Positions 8,543-16,708 are shown, counted from the stretch's first letter. The stretch: 64,000 nucleotides of DNA from Litchfieldella rifensis (GCF_042646605.1 NZ_JBHRUG010000019.1:1-64000), one strand, 5' to 3'. Notes: generated by a model not told the origin, from the sequence alone. A program made the numbers and translations.

Positions 8543-9216
8543 GCTCGCTCCCCCCGTCGATAGGCGAAGAGGCGACGCCCGGCCAGCATGAACGCCTGGC
8601 GCATGCCGACCGCCAGTAACAGGTAGACGGCGGTGGCCAACAGATACACCTCGAAGCTGCGGAAATTGCGCGACTGGATGAAGTTGGCCGCATAGGTCAG
8701 GTCGAACACCGAGATCTGCGAAACCACCGCCGACCCGAGCATGACGATGATGCACTGGCTGGTCAGGGCGGGGTAGATGCGCGCGAAGGCCGGCACCAGC
8801 ACCACATGGCGGTAGCTCTGCAGTCTCGACATGCCCAGGGTCCGGGCCGCCTCGAGCTGGCCGCGCCCCGTGGCCTCGATCCCGGCACGCAGGATCTCCG
8901 CGGAATACGCCGCCAGGTTCAACGTCATGGCCAGGAAGGCGGCGGTGACCGCGTCGATCTTGATGCCGAACGCCGGCAGGCCGAAGAAGATGAAGAACAG
9001 CTGAACGATGAAAGGGGTGTTGCGGGTCAGCTCGACGTAACCACCCAATGTCCGCCGGACCCACACGCTGGCATGCAGCCTCAGATAGGCCACGACGACG
9101 GCCAGCATCAAGCCCGCCAGGGTGGTCACCACGGTCAGTACGACCGTGGTGGCCAGCCCTCGCCACAGCTCGCCGGCATAGGGCAGCAGCGTCGTGAAAT
9201 CAAGAATCAGCCCCAT
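8539..9216 (-). CDS. ABC transporter permease, polar amino acid (HisQ/GlnP) type
   Basis: 225 residues, inner-membrane protein with about five helices, an LTRNTPFIVQLFFIFFG segment typical of this permease family and an EAA loop (GRGQLEAARTLGMSRLQSYR). It begins 9 bp after the solute-binding-protein gene and ends in a 4-bp overlap with the second permease gene. Expected to pair with that protein as the translocation pore. Confidence 0.9.
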   Translation of the reverse strand: MGLILDFTTLLPYAGELWRGLATTVVLTVVTTLAGLMLAVVVAYLRLHASVWVRRTLGGYVELTRNTPFIVQLFFIFFGLPAFGIKIDAVTAAFLAMTLNLAAYSAEILRAGIEATGRGQLEAARTLGMSRLQSYRHVVLVPAFARIYPALTSQCIIVMLGSAVVSQISVFDLTYAANFIQSRNFRSFEVYLLATAVYLLLAVGMRQAFMLAGRRLFAYRRGERA

Positions 9217-9225
9217 GAGCCCGCC

Positions 9226-10053
9226 TCACATCCCGAAATTGTCGGGCAGGCCGGCATGGAACCATTCCCGGGAGAGCGCCTCGAGAGTGCCGTCCTGCAA
9301 GGCCTGGGCGATCAGCTCGTTGACCTTCGCCATCAGCACCGGCTCCTGTTTGTTCATGCCGATGTAGCAAGGGGAGTCCTTGAGCTGATAGCGCAGCGCC
9401 GGCGCCCGCTGGCTATTGCGCCCGGCGATCTCGGCGGCCACCAGGTTGCCGGTGGCGATGTAATCCACTTGTCCCGACAGGAAGGCGGAAATGGTGGTCG
9501 CATTGTCCTCGAAACGCTGGATCGTGGTGTCGTCAGGTGCGATCTCGGTGAGCTCCATGTCCTCCACCGCACCGCGGGTCACGCCGATGGTCTTGCCGCT
9601 GAGCGCTTCCGCCGATCCCATCGGCTCGCTGTCACTGGTGCCGAATACCCCGAGGAAGAAGGGCGCATAGGCATTGGAGAAATCGATCATGGCCTCGCGC
9701 TCCGGGTTCTTGCCCAGGCTCGAGATCACTAGATCTACCTGGCGGGTCTGCAGGAACGGAACGCGATTGGCACTGGTCACACTCACCAGTTCGAGCGCTA
9801 CCCCCATCTCGTCGGCCAAGTAGTTCGCCATGTCGATATCGTAGCCGCGCGGCTGCAGATCGGTGCCCACCGAGCCGAACGGCGGAAAGTCCTGCGGCAC
9901 GGCGACACGCAGGGTGCCGCGCTGCTCGATCTCGGACAAGGCATCGGCCTGGGCCGACTGACCGATGACAGCCGCCCCCAAAGCCGCTATCGCGAACAGG
10001 CCGGTGGCGAGCCCCCGTTTCATGCCCTTGAAACCACGATCCCGAGATCCCAT
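9226..10053 (-). CDS. ABC transporter periplasmic solute-binding protein, family 3
   Basis: 275 residues. The start at 10053 is preceded by AGGAGG at 6 bp; an internal ATG (10023) would give a more conventional signal peptide start. Signal peptide LATGLFAIAALGAAVIGQSAQA, cleaved after AQA. The mature part opens LRVAVPQDFPPFG and has GYDIDMANYLADEM and a QVDLVISSLGKNPERE segment, all typical of family-3 binding proteins for amino acids. First gene of the transporter operon. The twin TGAAAC-type repeats upstream point to control by the RpiR-family protein encoded immediately upstream. Confidence 0.9.
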   Translation of the reverse strand: MGSRDRGFKGMKRGLATGLFAIAALGAAVIGQSAQADALSEIEQRGTLRVAVPQDFPPFGSVGTDLQPRGYDIDMANYLADEMGVALELVSVTSANRVPFLQTRQVDLVISSLGKNPEREAMIDFSNAYAPFFLGVFGTSDSEPMGSAEALSGKTIGVTRGAVEDMELTEIAPDDTTIQRFEDNATTISAFLSGQVDYIATGNLVAAEIAGRNSQRAPALRYQLKDSPCYIGMNKQEPVLMAKVNELIAQALQDGTLEALSREWFHAGLPDNFGM

Positions 10054-10092
10054 CGATGTCCTCCTGGCAGCTGAACTGCATATGCGTTATTT

Positions 10093-10137
10093 TGAAACGA
10101 ATGTCTCATGACTATCACTAAAGAAACTTTCGTTTCA
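10093..10137. promoter_or_regulatory. Twin RpiR-type operators upstream of the ABC operon
   Basis: Two 16-bp inverted repeats of the form TGAAAC-N4-GTTTCA, each with a single mismatch: 10093-10108 (TGAAAC GAAT GTCTCA) and 10122-10137 (AGAAAC TTTC GTTTCA). Their centres are 29 bp apart, close to three helical turns. They lie 40-84 bp upstream of the binding-protein start codon. The adjacent rpiR-type gene is the obvious candidate regulator. Confidence 0.65.
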
Positions 10138-10316
10138 TATAAGGGCAAGGTGCATGCCAGGAAATCGAACATTCGTTGTCGATCAAACCATTAGCTGATT
10201 TGGCGCTGCATGTTGTCGTGGTGAGAGCGTCACCGTGGCCCTCTCTTGGGGCACTGAGGGCGGGAGAACAAGGCGGGGCGCACCATCATGGCGCGCGGAC
10301 CGTGGTCAGAGCGCCA

Positions 10317-11159
10317 TCAGGGGGAGAGCTCATCCAACTGCTCATAAAGCTCACTCACCGCATCGATACGGCTACGGCCTTGAGCGAGACGATGATGCAA
10401 CAATCCATTGGCCAGCAGACTGATGAGACTCATCGCACTGGCATAGCTGTCGAAGGCGGAGATACTGTCGAGCGCGCATTCCCACCGCCAGTCGACCTGC
10501 CTTTCGAAACCGGCGGCCGTGGCATCGGCGATCAGCAGCACCCGGCAGGGAATGGTGTCGAACGCCCTTACCACGTCTTCGAAAATCCGCGGGCGACGCC
10601 GGAAGCCGAACAGGACCACGAGATCCTCCTGCCCCAGACCGACCAGTTCCTCGGCCAGCGACTGGTTGGGTTCGGGTGCCAACCTGACCTGCTCTCGCGC
10701 CTGGATCAACTGCTGTCGGCAGTGCATCGCCAGTGGGTAGCTATTGCGGAATCCCACCACCACGACCTGGCGTGCACGATCCAGACAGTGCACGACGTCT
10801 TCGAAAACCCGGGGCTCGATTCCCGCCAGAGCCCGCCGCAGGTTTTCCTCTTCGCGCTGGAGATGACGCTTGAAGCGCTCGCCATCGCCCTCCATCGCAT
10901 CGGCATCGGTGACCAGGGGCATGCCCAGACTGCGCAACTGCCGGGCATGCACCTTCACGGCCTGATAACTATCGAAGCCCAGGCGCCGAAACAGCCGGCT
11001 GACCGTGGATTTGGAAACCCCGGTCAAGCGCGCCAGATCGGCGGCGCTGTACACCGCCAGGTCGTCGAAGTGGTCGAGAATGAAGGCCGCGACCCGCTGC
11101 TCCTGGGTGCTCAACGCATCATACTGCGCCGTAATTCGCTGACCGATGTGTGGCGTCAT
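10317..11159 (-). CDS. RpiR/MurR-family transcriptional regulator (HTH + SIS domain)
   Basis: 280 residues from the ATG at 11159 (MTPHIGQRITAQYDALSTQE); a longer reading from 11255 runs through promoter-like DNA. N-terminal RpiR helix-turn-helix at about residues 38-61 (YSAADLARLTGVSKSTVSRLFRRLGF) and a C-terminal SIS sugar-phosphate-isomerase fold (from VVVVGFRNSYPLA) that usually senses a phosphorylated ligand. It is encoded upstream of, and on the same strand as, the ABC operon, with 263 bp between them holding twin inverted repeats. Likely a local regulator of that transporter; ligand unknown. Confidence 0.88.
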   Translation of the reverse strand: MTPHIGQRITAQYDALSTQEQRVAAFILDHFDDLAVYSAADLARLTGVSKSTVSRLFRRLGFDSYQAVKVHARQLRSLGMPLVTDADAMEGDGERFKRHLQREEENLRRALAGIEPRVFEDVVHCLDRARQVVVVGFRNSYPLAMHCRQQLIQAREQVRLAPEPNQSLAEELVGLGQEDLVVLFGFRRRPRIFEDVVRAFDTIPCRVLLIADATAAGFERQVDWRWECALDSISAFDSYASAMSLISLLANGLLHHRLAQGRSRIDAVSELYEQLDELSP

Positions 11160-11303
11160 GGCAACCTGCAATGTCGATAACGATGTGCTGTATGGATACC
11201 TCATCCATAGCGGATTAACAATTATCCCCCGTTGCGCCGGTGCCGGGTGCCACACAGGGCAGTACCTGCCACGCTCACCTCGACGGACCGAGGAAGAAAT
11301 ATG

Positions 11304-11318
11304 TGGAAATAATTTCCA
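11304..11318. promoter_or_regulatory. AllR-like operator upstream of the YfcC-type carrier gene
   Basis: Perfect inverted repeat TGGAAA-TAA-TTTCCA, the same arms as the site upstream of gcl (5294-5308). It is 165 bp from the carrier start codon, so the carrier mRNA would have a leader that includes the hairpins at 11341-11417. It ties the carrier to the IclR-type regulator and to glyoxylate metabolism. Confidence 0.62.
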
Positions 11319-11340
11319 AAATGATCTTCAATCAGAAATA

Positions 11341-11384
11341 GGCAAGCGTCCGCGGTCGCTGAATCAGCGATCGCGGCTCTTGCC
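11341..11384. other. Long imperfect hairpin in the yfcC leader
   Basis: Left arm 11341-11361 (GGCAAGCGTCCGCGGTCGCTG), loop AAT, right arm 11365-11384 (CAGCGATCGCGGCTCTTGCC). About 18 positions pair, with one G-U or mismatch and a small internal bulge. There is no T-run after it, so it is not a standard terminator. It could be a leader structure, a DNA site or a repeat element; no second copy was noticed in the window. Confidence 0.55.
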
Positions 11385-11482
11385 CACTAGCGAAGCGAGG
11401 CCATGACTTCGCTTCTTGATTCGATGCCGACACAGAGGCGGCACGGCCCCTGCAACACTCAACAACAAATGCGAGGCACCTC

Positions 11483-12925
11483 ATGTCCCAGCAACCCGCC
11501 AGCGCCACCAGCGCCCAGGGCACCAAGAAGCCCTCTTTCCAGATACCGCATATCTATGTGATCTTGTTCCTGTTCATCGCCATCGCGGCGGTGGCGACCC
11601 ATTTCGTGCCGGCCGGCCAGTACGAACGGATCCCCGGCCCCAACGGCCGCACCACCATCGATGCGGACTCCTTCCAGTTCGTCGACTCGACGCCAGTGGG
11701 CCTGGTCGACTTCATGCTGGCGATTCCCAATGGCTTGATGAGTGCCGGTCAGGTGGTGTTCTTCACCTTCATGATCGGCGGCATGTTCATGGTGCTGCGG
11801 CGCACCGGCATCATCGAGATCGGTGTCGACAAGCTCAGCCGCCAGTTCGCCAATCGCAGCCTGCTGATGATCCCGGTGCTGATGACGGTATTCGCCGTGG
11901 TCGCGACCATCATCGGCACCCAGGAACTGGCGCTGGTCTATGTGCCGGTGATCCTGCCGCTGATGATCGCCCTGCGCTTCGACTCGGTGACCGCTGCCGC
12001 CGTGGCCTTGTGCGCCACCACGGCGGGCTTCACCACCGGCATTCTCAACCCGATCAACACCGGCCTCGGCCAGCAGCTCTCCAATCTGCCGCTGTACTCC
12101 GGTTTCGGGCTGCGGGCCATGGCCTTCGTCGTGGTGCTGGGTGCCGGCGTCTTCTTCGTCATGCGCTATGCGCGCAAGGTACGCGAGAATCCCGCGCTGA
12201 GCCTGATGGCCGGCGACGAAACCGAGGCCGAGAAGCGTTCGCTGTACCAGCACGCCACCGATGAGGGGGCACTGGTCGCCAATGGCCGGCAGAAGCTGGC
12301 CGCCATCGCCACCTTCGCCTTCTTCGGTCTGCTGGTCTACGGCGTGCTGCGCCAGGGCTGGTTCATGATGGAGATGGCCGGACTGTTCATCGTCATGGGC
12401 ATCGTCGTCGGCCTGATCGCCGGCCTGACCACCGAGAGCATCTGCGAGGCGTTCAACAAGGGCTTCCGCGACGTGCTGGTCGGCGCCATGATCGCCGGTA
12501 TCGCCCGCGGCGTGGCCGTGGTGCTGGAAGATGGCCAGATCATGGACACGCTGGTCTACGGCCTGGGCAATCTGGTCGGCGAACTGCCCACCTTGATGTC
12601 GGCCATCGGCATGTACTTCGCCCAGCTGGGCTTCAACTTCGTGGTGCCCTCCGGCAGCGGCCAGGCATTGGTCACCATGCCGATCATGGCGCCGCTGTCC
12701 GACCTGATCGGCGTGACACGCCAGACCGCGGTACTCGCCTATCAGCTCGGCGATGGCATGGGCAACATCCTCTACCCGACCTCCGGTTACTTCATGGCCA
12801 CCCTGGCCATCGCCGGCGTGCCCTGGCAGAAGTGGGTCAAGTTCTTCTTCCCGCTGTTCTGCGTATGGGTACTGATCGCGCTGGTCTTCCTGGCCTTCGC
12901 CCAAGCCACGCAATGGGTCGGCTGA
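11483..12925 (+). CDS. YfcC-family inner-membrane carrier (DcuC/ArcD-like)
   Basis: 480 residues, about 12 hydrophobic segments. N-terminus FQIPHIYVILFLFIAIAAVATHFVPAGQ and the following GRTTIDADSFQFVDSTPVG block are typical of the YfcC family (C4-dicarboxylate/amino-acid carrier superfamily). Conserved membrane motifs include ALCATTAGFTTGILNPINTG and NFVVPSGSGQALVTMPIMAPLSD. Substrate not known for most members; dicarboxylate, ornithine/arginine and acetate-related roles have been proposed. Its position among ureide genes and an AllR-like operator upstream suggest a pathway substrate or product. It is convergent with puuE. Confidence 0.82.
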   Translation: MSQQPASATSAQGTKKPSFQIPHIYVILFLFIAIAAVATHFVPAGQYERIPGPNGRTTIDADSFQFVDSTPVGLVDFMLAIPNGLMSAGQVVFFTFMIGGMFMVLRRTGIIEIGVDKLSRQFANRSLLMIPVLMTVFAVVATIIGTQELALVYVPVILPLMIALRFDSVTAAAVALCATTAGFTTGILNPINTGLGQQLSNLPLYSGFGLRAMAFVVVLGAGVFFVMRYARKVRENPALSLMAGDETEAEKRSLYQHATDEGALVANGRQKLAAIATFAFFGLLVYGVLRQGWFMMEMAGLFIVMGIVVGLIAGLTTESICEAFNKGFRDVLVGAMIAGIARGVAVVLEDGQIMDTLVYGLGNLVGELPTLMSAIGMYFAQLGFNFVVPSGSGQALVTMPIMAPLSDLIGVTRQTAVLAYQLGDGMGNILYPTSGYFMATLAIAGVPWQKWVKFFFPLFCVWVLIALVFLAFAQATQWVG

Positions 12926-12960
12926 AACACACCTTCCAGCGACACCCCTCCGGCAGCACC

Positions 12961-12997
12961 GCGCATCACCTCCATCGTCACGGCGGAGGTGGTGCGC
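12961..12997. terminator. Hairpin between convergent yfcC-type gene and puuE
   Basis: GCGCATCACCTCC (12961-12973) pairs with GGAGGTGGTGCGC (12985-12997), 12 of 13 positions Watson-Crick plus one G-T. It sits midway between two convergent genes. No U-tract is present, so termination efficiency is uncertain. Confidence 0.5.
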
Positions 12998-13037
12998 GCG
13001 CCTTACCATAGACCCCGAGCCGACCCGACGCATCGCT

Positions 13038-13979
13038 TCAGCTCGCCTGAGGCGCCGGATGATGCTCGGCCCAGTGGCGGGCGATATCCACACGTCGCGT
13101 CACCCATACCCGATCATGGGCCTCGATGTGGTCGAGGAAGCGCTGCAGGGCACGGAAGCGTCCCGGGCGGCCGAGCAGCCGGCAGTGCATGCCCACGGAG
13201 AGCATCTTGGGCGTCTCCTCCCCTTCGGCATAGAGCACATCGAAGGCATCGCGCAGATACGTGAAGAAGTGATCCGCGGTGTTGAACCCCTGGGGAGCGG
13301 CGAAGCGCATGTCGTTGGTATCGAGGGTATAGGGCACCACCAGGTGCGTATGGGTCTCCCCCTGGCTGTCCTTCGCCCGGGTCCAGAATGGCAGGTCGTC
13401 GCCGTAGTAGTCGCTGTCGTAGAGGAAACCGCCTTCGTCGAGCAGCAGACGCCGGGTGTTGGGACTGTCACGGCCGGTATACCAGCCCAGCGGCGCCTCG
13501 CCATACAGCGACTGGAAGATCTCGATGGCGCGCTGCATATGCTCGCGCTCGATGTGTTCCGGCACTTCCTGATAATGAATCCAACGGTAGCCATGACAGG
13601 CGATCTCGTGACCCAGCTCCTTGAACGCCTGGGCAAGCTCAGGATGACGTTCCAGCGCCATGGCCACGCCGAACACCGTCAGCGGCAAGCCGCGGCGTTC
13701 GAACTCGCGAAGGATCCGCCAAACGCCGGCCCGCGAGCCGTACTCGTAGATCGACTCCATACTCAGATGACGGTCGGGATAGGAGGCCGCGCCGATGATC
13801 TCGGAGAGGAACTGTTCGGAACCGGCATCGCCATGCAAAACACAGTTCTCGCCGCCCTCCTCATAGTTGAGGACGAACTGCACGGCGATGCGCGCCTGGC
13901 CCGGCCAGTTGGCCTGGGGCGGGGTGCGACCATAACCGATCAGGTCACGTGGATAGTCGTCATTGCTGGCAGCGTTCAT
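13038..13979 (-). CDS. puuE: Allantoinase, PuuE (polysaccharide-deacetylase) type
   Basis: 313 residues. It opens the hydantoin ring of allantoin to give allantoate. Belongs to the NodB-like carbohydrate esterase fold, not the metal-dependent amidohydrolase AllB. Typical motifs: RDLIGYGRTPP near the N-terminus, QFVLNYEEGGENCVLHGD, ASYPDRHLSMESIYEYGSRAGVWR, and GHEIACHGYRWIHYQ. A GTATAC-centred operator lies about 70 bp upstream. Divergent, across 447 bp, from the racemase gene. Confidence 0.93.
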   Translation of the reverse strand: MNAASNDDYPRDLIGYGRTPPQANWPGQARIAVQFVLNYEEGGENCVLHGDAGSEQFLSEIIGAASYPDRHLSMESIYEYGSRAGVWRILREFERRGLPLTVFGVAMALERHPELAQAFKELGHEIACHGYRWIHYQEVPEHIEREHMQRAIEIFQSLYGEAPLGWYTGRDSPNTRRLLLDEGGFLYDSDYYGDDLPFWTRAKDSQGETHTHLVVPYTLDTNDMRFAAPQGFNTADHFFTYLRDAFDVLYAEGEETPKMLSVGMHCRLLGRPGRFRALQRFLDHIEAHDRVWVTRRVDIARHWAEHHPAPQAS

Positions 13980-14047
13980 AGAGCAGCTTCCTTCTTATTG
14001 TCTGGTTGCCCGGTCGTGCATTCCGCCATCACTTTGGGCGACACTTT

Positions 14048-14057
14048 ATGTATACAA
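14048..14057. promoter_or_regulatory. GntR-type operator, puuE-proximal
   Basis: ATGTATACAA, 9 of 10 positions of TTGTATACAA. It is about 70 bp from the puuE start codon, a position suited to overlapping its promoter. Confidence 0.55.
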
Positions 14058-14174
14058 TATTGAAAATAGACTGTATGCAGTTGGCTTGCAAGCCTCGCGT
14101 CGCCTTCTCTGCTCATCGCGATCAACGCTTCCGGCTTCGCCTTCGGGTCTCGCACTCACAAGGCCTCCCGCTTT

Positions 14175-14184
14175 TCGTATACAA
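14175..14184. promoter_or_regulatory. GntR-type operator, middle copy
   Basis: TCGTATACAA, 9 of 10 positions of TTGTATACAA, followed by an A-run. It lies between the other two copies in the puuE/racemase intergenic region. Confidence 0.5.
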
Positions 14185-14360
14185 AAAATTCAAGCAAGCG
14201 CATCGCTACGACGAAAGGCTATACAGCACGACCGTCCGTCATCGCCCCAAAATCCCCAAGAAATCAGCAAAATCAGGATAGCCACCTGTTTTTAAACGAT
14301 AAAAAATACTTGCTTGCGAAATGCCACGCGGGCTTGCTTTTGCCAACACCATGGCCTACT

Positions 14361-14370
14361 TTGTGTACAA
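14361..14370. promoter_or_regulatory. GntR-type operator, racemase-proximal
   Basis: TTGTGTACAA, 9 of 10 positions of TTGTATACAA, 57 bp upstream of the racemase start codon. Confidence 0.55.
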
Positions 14371-14426
14371 AGACAAATATTTTTGTTCACAAGAATAAGT
14401 CCCTTGCACCAGGAGCATGACCGCCA

Positions 14427-15167
14427 ATGCACATTCGCGTTATCAACCCCAACACCACCGCCGACATGACGGCAGCGATCGGCGAGGCTGCCCGGCAGAT
14501 CGCCGCGCCGAACACCCGCATCAGCGCCACCCAACCGGCGCATGGCCCGGTTTCCATCGAGAGCCACTTCGACGAGGCCATCAGTGCCGTCGGTGTCCTG
14601 GAAGAAGTCCTGGCTGGTGAGCGCGAGCGGGCCGATGCCTATGTCATCGCCTGCTTCGGCGATCCCGGGCTTCAGGCCGCGCGCGAACTGACCCGAGCCC
14701 CGGTAATCGGCATCGCCGAAGCGGCCTTCCACATGGCCAGCCTGATCAGCACCCGCTTCTCCATCGTCACCACCCTGGGACGCACCGCCATCATCGCCGA
14801 GCACCTGCTGGACAATTACGGTTTCCGTCATCACTGCCGACGGGTGCGCGCCGCGGAAATCCCGGTGCTGGATCTGGAGGAAAACGCCGATGCCGCGCTG
14901 GATCGCGTGATCGCCGAATGCCGGCGCGCCAAGGAGGAGGACAATATCGGGGCCATCGTGCTCGGTTGTGGCGGCATGGCCAAGCTGACCGGCCAGATCC
15001 GCGAGGCCGTGGGGCTGCCGGTGATCGAGGGCGTCACCGCGGCGGTCAAGCTGGCCGAGGCGCTGGTCGGGCTGGGCCTCGAGACAAGCAAGCATGGCGA
15101 CCTGGCCTTTCCCAGACCCAAGGCCTTCACCGGGCGCTTCGAGCACCTTTCCCATCTCAACCTTTGA
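14427..15167 (+). CDS. hpxA: Hydantoin/allantoin racemase (Asp/Glu racemase superfamily)
   Basis: 246 residues. Begins MHIRVINPNTTADMTAAIGE, the hallmark of the hydantoin racemase group. The two catalytic cysteines are visible in YVIACFGDPGL and in IVLGCGGMAKLT. In this context it should interconvert (R)- and (S)-allantoin so that PuuE can use both. Divergent from puuE and followed by an NCS1 permease gene 103 bp on. Activity on other 5-substituted hydantoins cannot be excluded. Confidence 0.82.
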   Translation: MHIRVINPNTTADMTAAIGEAARQIAAPNTRISATQPAHGPVSIESHFDEAISAVGVLEEVLAGERERADAYVIACFGDPGLQAARELTRAPVIGIAEAAFHMASLISTRFSIVTTLGRTAIIAEHLLDNYGFRHHCRRVRAAEIPVLDLEENADAALDRVIAECRRAKEEDNIGAIVLGCGGMAKLTGQIREAVGLPVIEGVTAAVKLAEALVGLGLETSKHGDLAFPRPKAFTGRFEHLSHLNL

Positions 15168-15270
15168 GTCGCACAGGACCCCAACAACACGAGCACGCCG
15201 CAAGTGACATCCCGCCGCAGGCGGGGCGTAAAAAAACAAATCCGCGATAGCACCTTGCGAGGACATCACC

Positions 15271-16641
15271 ATGAGCAATAGCGAGCAGCTGCGGGCCCAG
15301 GCCACCCTGGCCGACCAGCCGGCAGTCACCACCACCAAGTCCCCGGGCGACGAATCCCTCGCCCCTCAGAAGACCCGCATCATGGGTCGCACCTCCTACC
15401 TGCTGGCTTGGTTCGGCGGGTGCGTGTCGATCGGTACCTTCACCATGGGCTCCAGCGTCGTCGGCACCCTCAACCTGATACAGGCTACGCTGGCGATCGC
15501 CATCGGCTGCTTCGTGATCGGTATCGCCCTGGCGCTGAATGGCGCGGCAGGCTACAAGTACGGCATTCCCTTCATGGTCCAGGCGCGCAGCGCCTTCGGC
15601 TTTGCCGGCACCCGCCTGCCGGGGCTGGTCCGTGCCGTGCCCGCGGTGGTCTGGTACGGTTTCCAGAGCTGGATCGGCGCCGGCGCCCTGAACATGGTGT
15701 CGGCGACGCTGTTCGGCTTCGACAACCTGGTGTTCTTCTTCATCACCTTCCAGTTCCTGCAGATCGGCCTGTCGGTGCTCGGCTTCCAGGGTATCAAGTG
15801 GCTGGAGAACATTGGCAGCGCCTTCATCCTGGCCTCGCTGGTCTACATGTTCTACAGCACGGTGGTGCGCTACGGCGATGTGCTGTCGGCCAACCTGCTG
15901 ACCATGGAAGGCTCCTGGGGTCTGCCCTTCTGGGGCGCCACCATGCTGTTCCTGGGCATCTACAGCACCATGATCCTCAACGTCGGCGACTATGCCCGCG
16001 AGCACAAGCACGGTACCGGCCCGGGGCTGTTGACCACCATCTACTCGATGTCGATTCTGCCCTGCACCCTGTTCATGGGCCTGATCGGGTTCATGGTTTC
16101 CGAGGCCACCGGCGTCGCCGACCCCATCAAGGTGTTCGCCAATGCCGTCGACAACACCCCGCTGCTGATGACCACGCTGCTGTTCATCGCCTTCGCCCAG
16201 GTCACCACCAATGTGCTCAACAACGTGGTGCCGCCGACCTATGTGCTGATGGACGTCTTCAAGCTGAAGTTCCGCACCGCCACCGTGATCGTCGGCCTGT
16301 TGGCCTTCGCCACCTTCCCCTGGAAGCTGGTGCAGGACGAATCCGCCGCCGGCCTGCAGCTGTTCGTGCAGACCTACTCGGCGTTCCTGGGCCCGATCTT
16401 CGCCATCCTGGTGGTCGACTACTTCCTGATCCGTCGTCGCACCCTGGATCTGGCCAAGCTGTACGACGAGCAAGGGCCCTACCGCGGCGTCAACTACGCC
16501 GCCTTGATCGCCACTGCCGTCGGCATCGTCGCCGCGCTGAGCTTCTCCGCAGTGTCCTGGTACGCCAGCCTGATTCCGGCCGGCGCCACCTACTATCTGC
16601 TGATGCAGCACTGGGCCCCCTGCCAGCGCTTCCGTAGCTGA
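15271..16641 (+). CDS. NCS1-family nucleobase/hydantoin/allantoin permease (first of three)
   Basis: 456 residues, about 12 membrane helices, GAGGA ribosome-binding site upstream. NCS1 features: FGGCVSIGTFTMGSSVVGTLNL in helix 1, GIPFMVQARSAFG, VPAVVWYGFQSWIGAGALN, and the C-terminal GPIFAILVVDYFLIRRR. It imports a purine, hydantoin or ureide with Na+ or H+. It is clearly more distant from the two following permeases than those are from each other. Downstream of the racemase gene, so allantoin or a hydantoin is a reasonable guess. Confidence 0.88.
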   Translation: MSNSEQLRAQATLADQPAVTTTKSPGDESLAPQKTRIMGRTSYLLAWFGGCVSIGTFTMGSSVVGTLNLIQATLAIAIGCFVIGIALALNGAAGYKYGIPFMVQARSAFGFAGTRLPGLVRAVPAVVWYGFQSWIGAGALNMVSATLFGFDNLVFFFITFQFLQIGLSVLGFQGIKWLENIGSAFILASLVYMFYSTVVRYGDVLSANLLTMEGSWGLPFWGATMLFLGIYSTMILNVGDYAREHKHGTGPGLLTTIYSMSILPCTLFMGLIGFMVSEATGVADPIKVFANAVDNTPLLMTTLLFIAFAQVTTNVLNNVVPPTYVLMDVFKLKFRTATVIVGLLAFATFPWKLVQDESAAGLQLFVQTYSAFLGPIFAILVVDYFLIRRRTLDLAKLYDEQGPYRGVNYAALIATAVGIVAALSFSAVSWYASLIPAGATYYLLMQHWAPCQRFRS

Positions 16642-16708
16642 TCGCCTCGGCCTGCCCGGCCTCGCCGGGCAGGCCGGGCCCACCACAACAAGCACAATGG
16701 TGAACCCG

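Larger units (their letters stand above)
11160..11482. promoter_or_regulatory. Control region between rpiR-type gene and yfcC-type gene
   Basis: 323 bp with no convincing gene. It must hold the divergent promoters. Seen in it: an AllR-like inverted repeat at 11304-11318 in an AT-rich stretch, a long hairpin at 11341-11384, and a smaller stem GAAGCGA/TCGCTTC at about 11393-11417 just before the carrier gene. Confidence 0.6.
13980..14426. promoter_or_regulatory. AT-rich divergent control region of puuE and the racemase gene
   Basis: 447 bp without a believable gene (short open frames here look composition-driven). It is conspicuously richer in A+T than its surroundings and contains three copies of the TTGTATACAA-like motif at 14048-14057, 14175-14184 and 14361-14370, each differing from the palindrome by one base. 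Confidence 0.65.

Noticed and set aside
11459..13093. A 544-codon antisense frame over the YfcC-type carrier
   Set aside because: Same high-GC antisense artefact; rich in His, Gln and Asp with no recognisable domain.
14006..14295. Short plus-strand frames of about 90-110 codons in the puuE/racemase intergenic region
   Set aside because: No Shine-Dalgarno, no domain, low-complexity basic sequence, and they cover three operator-like sites.
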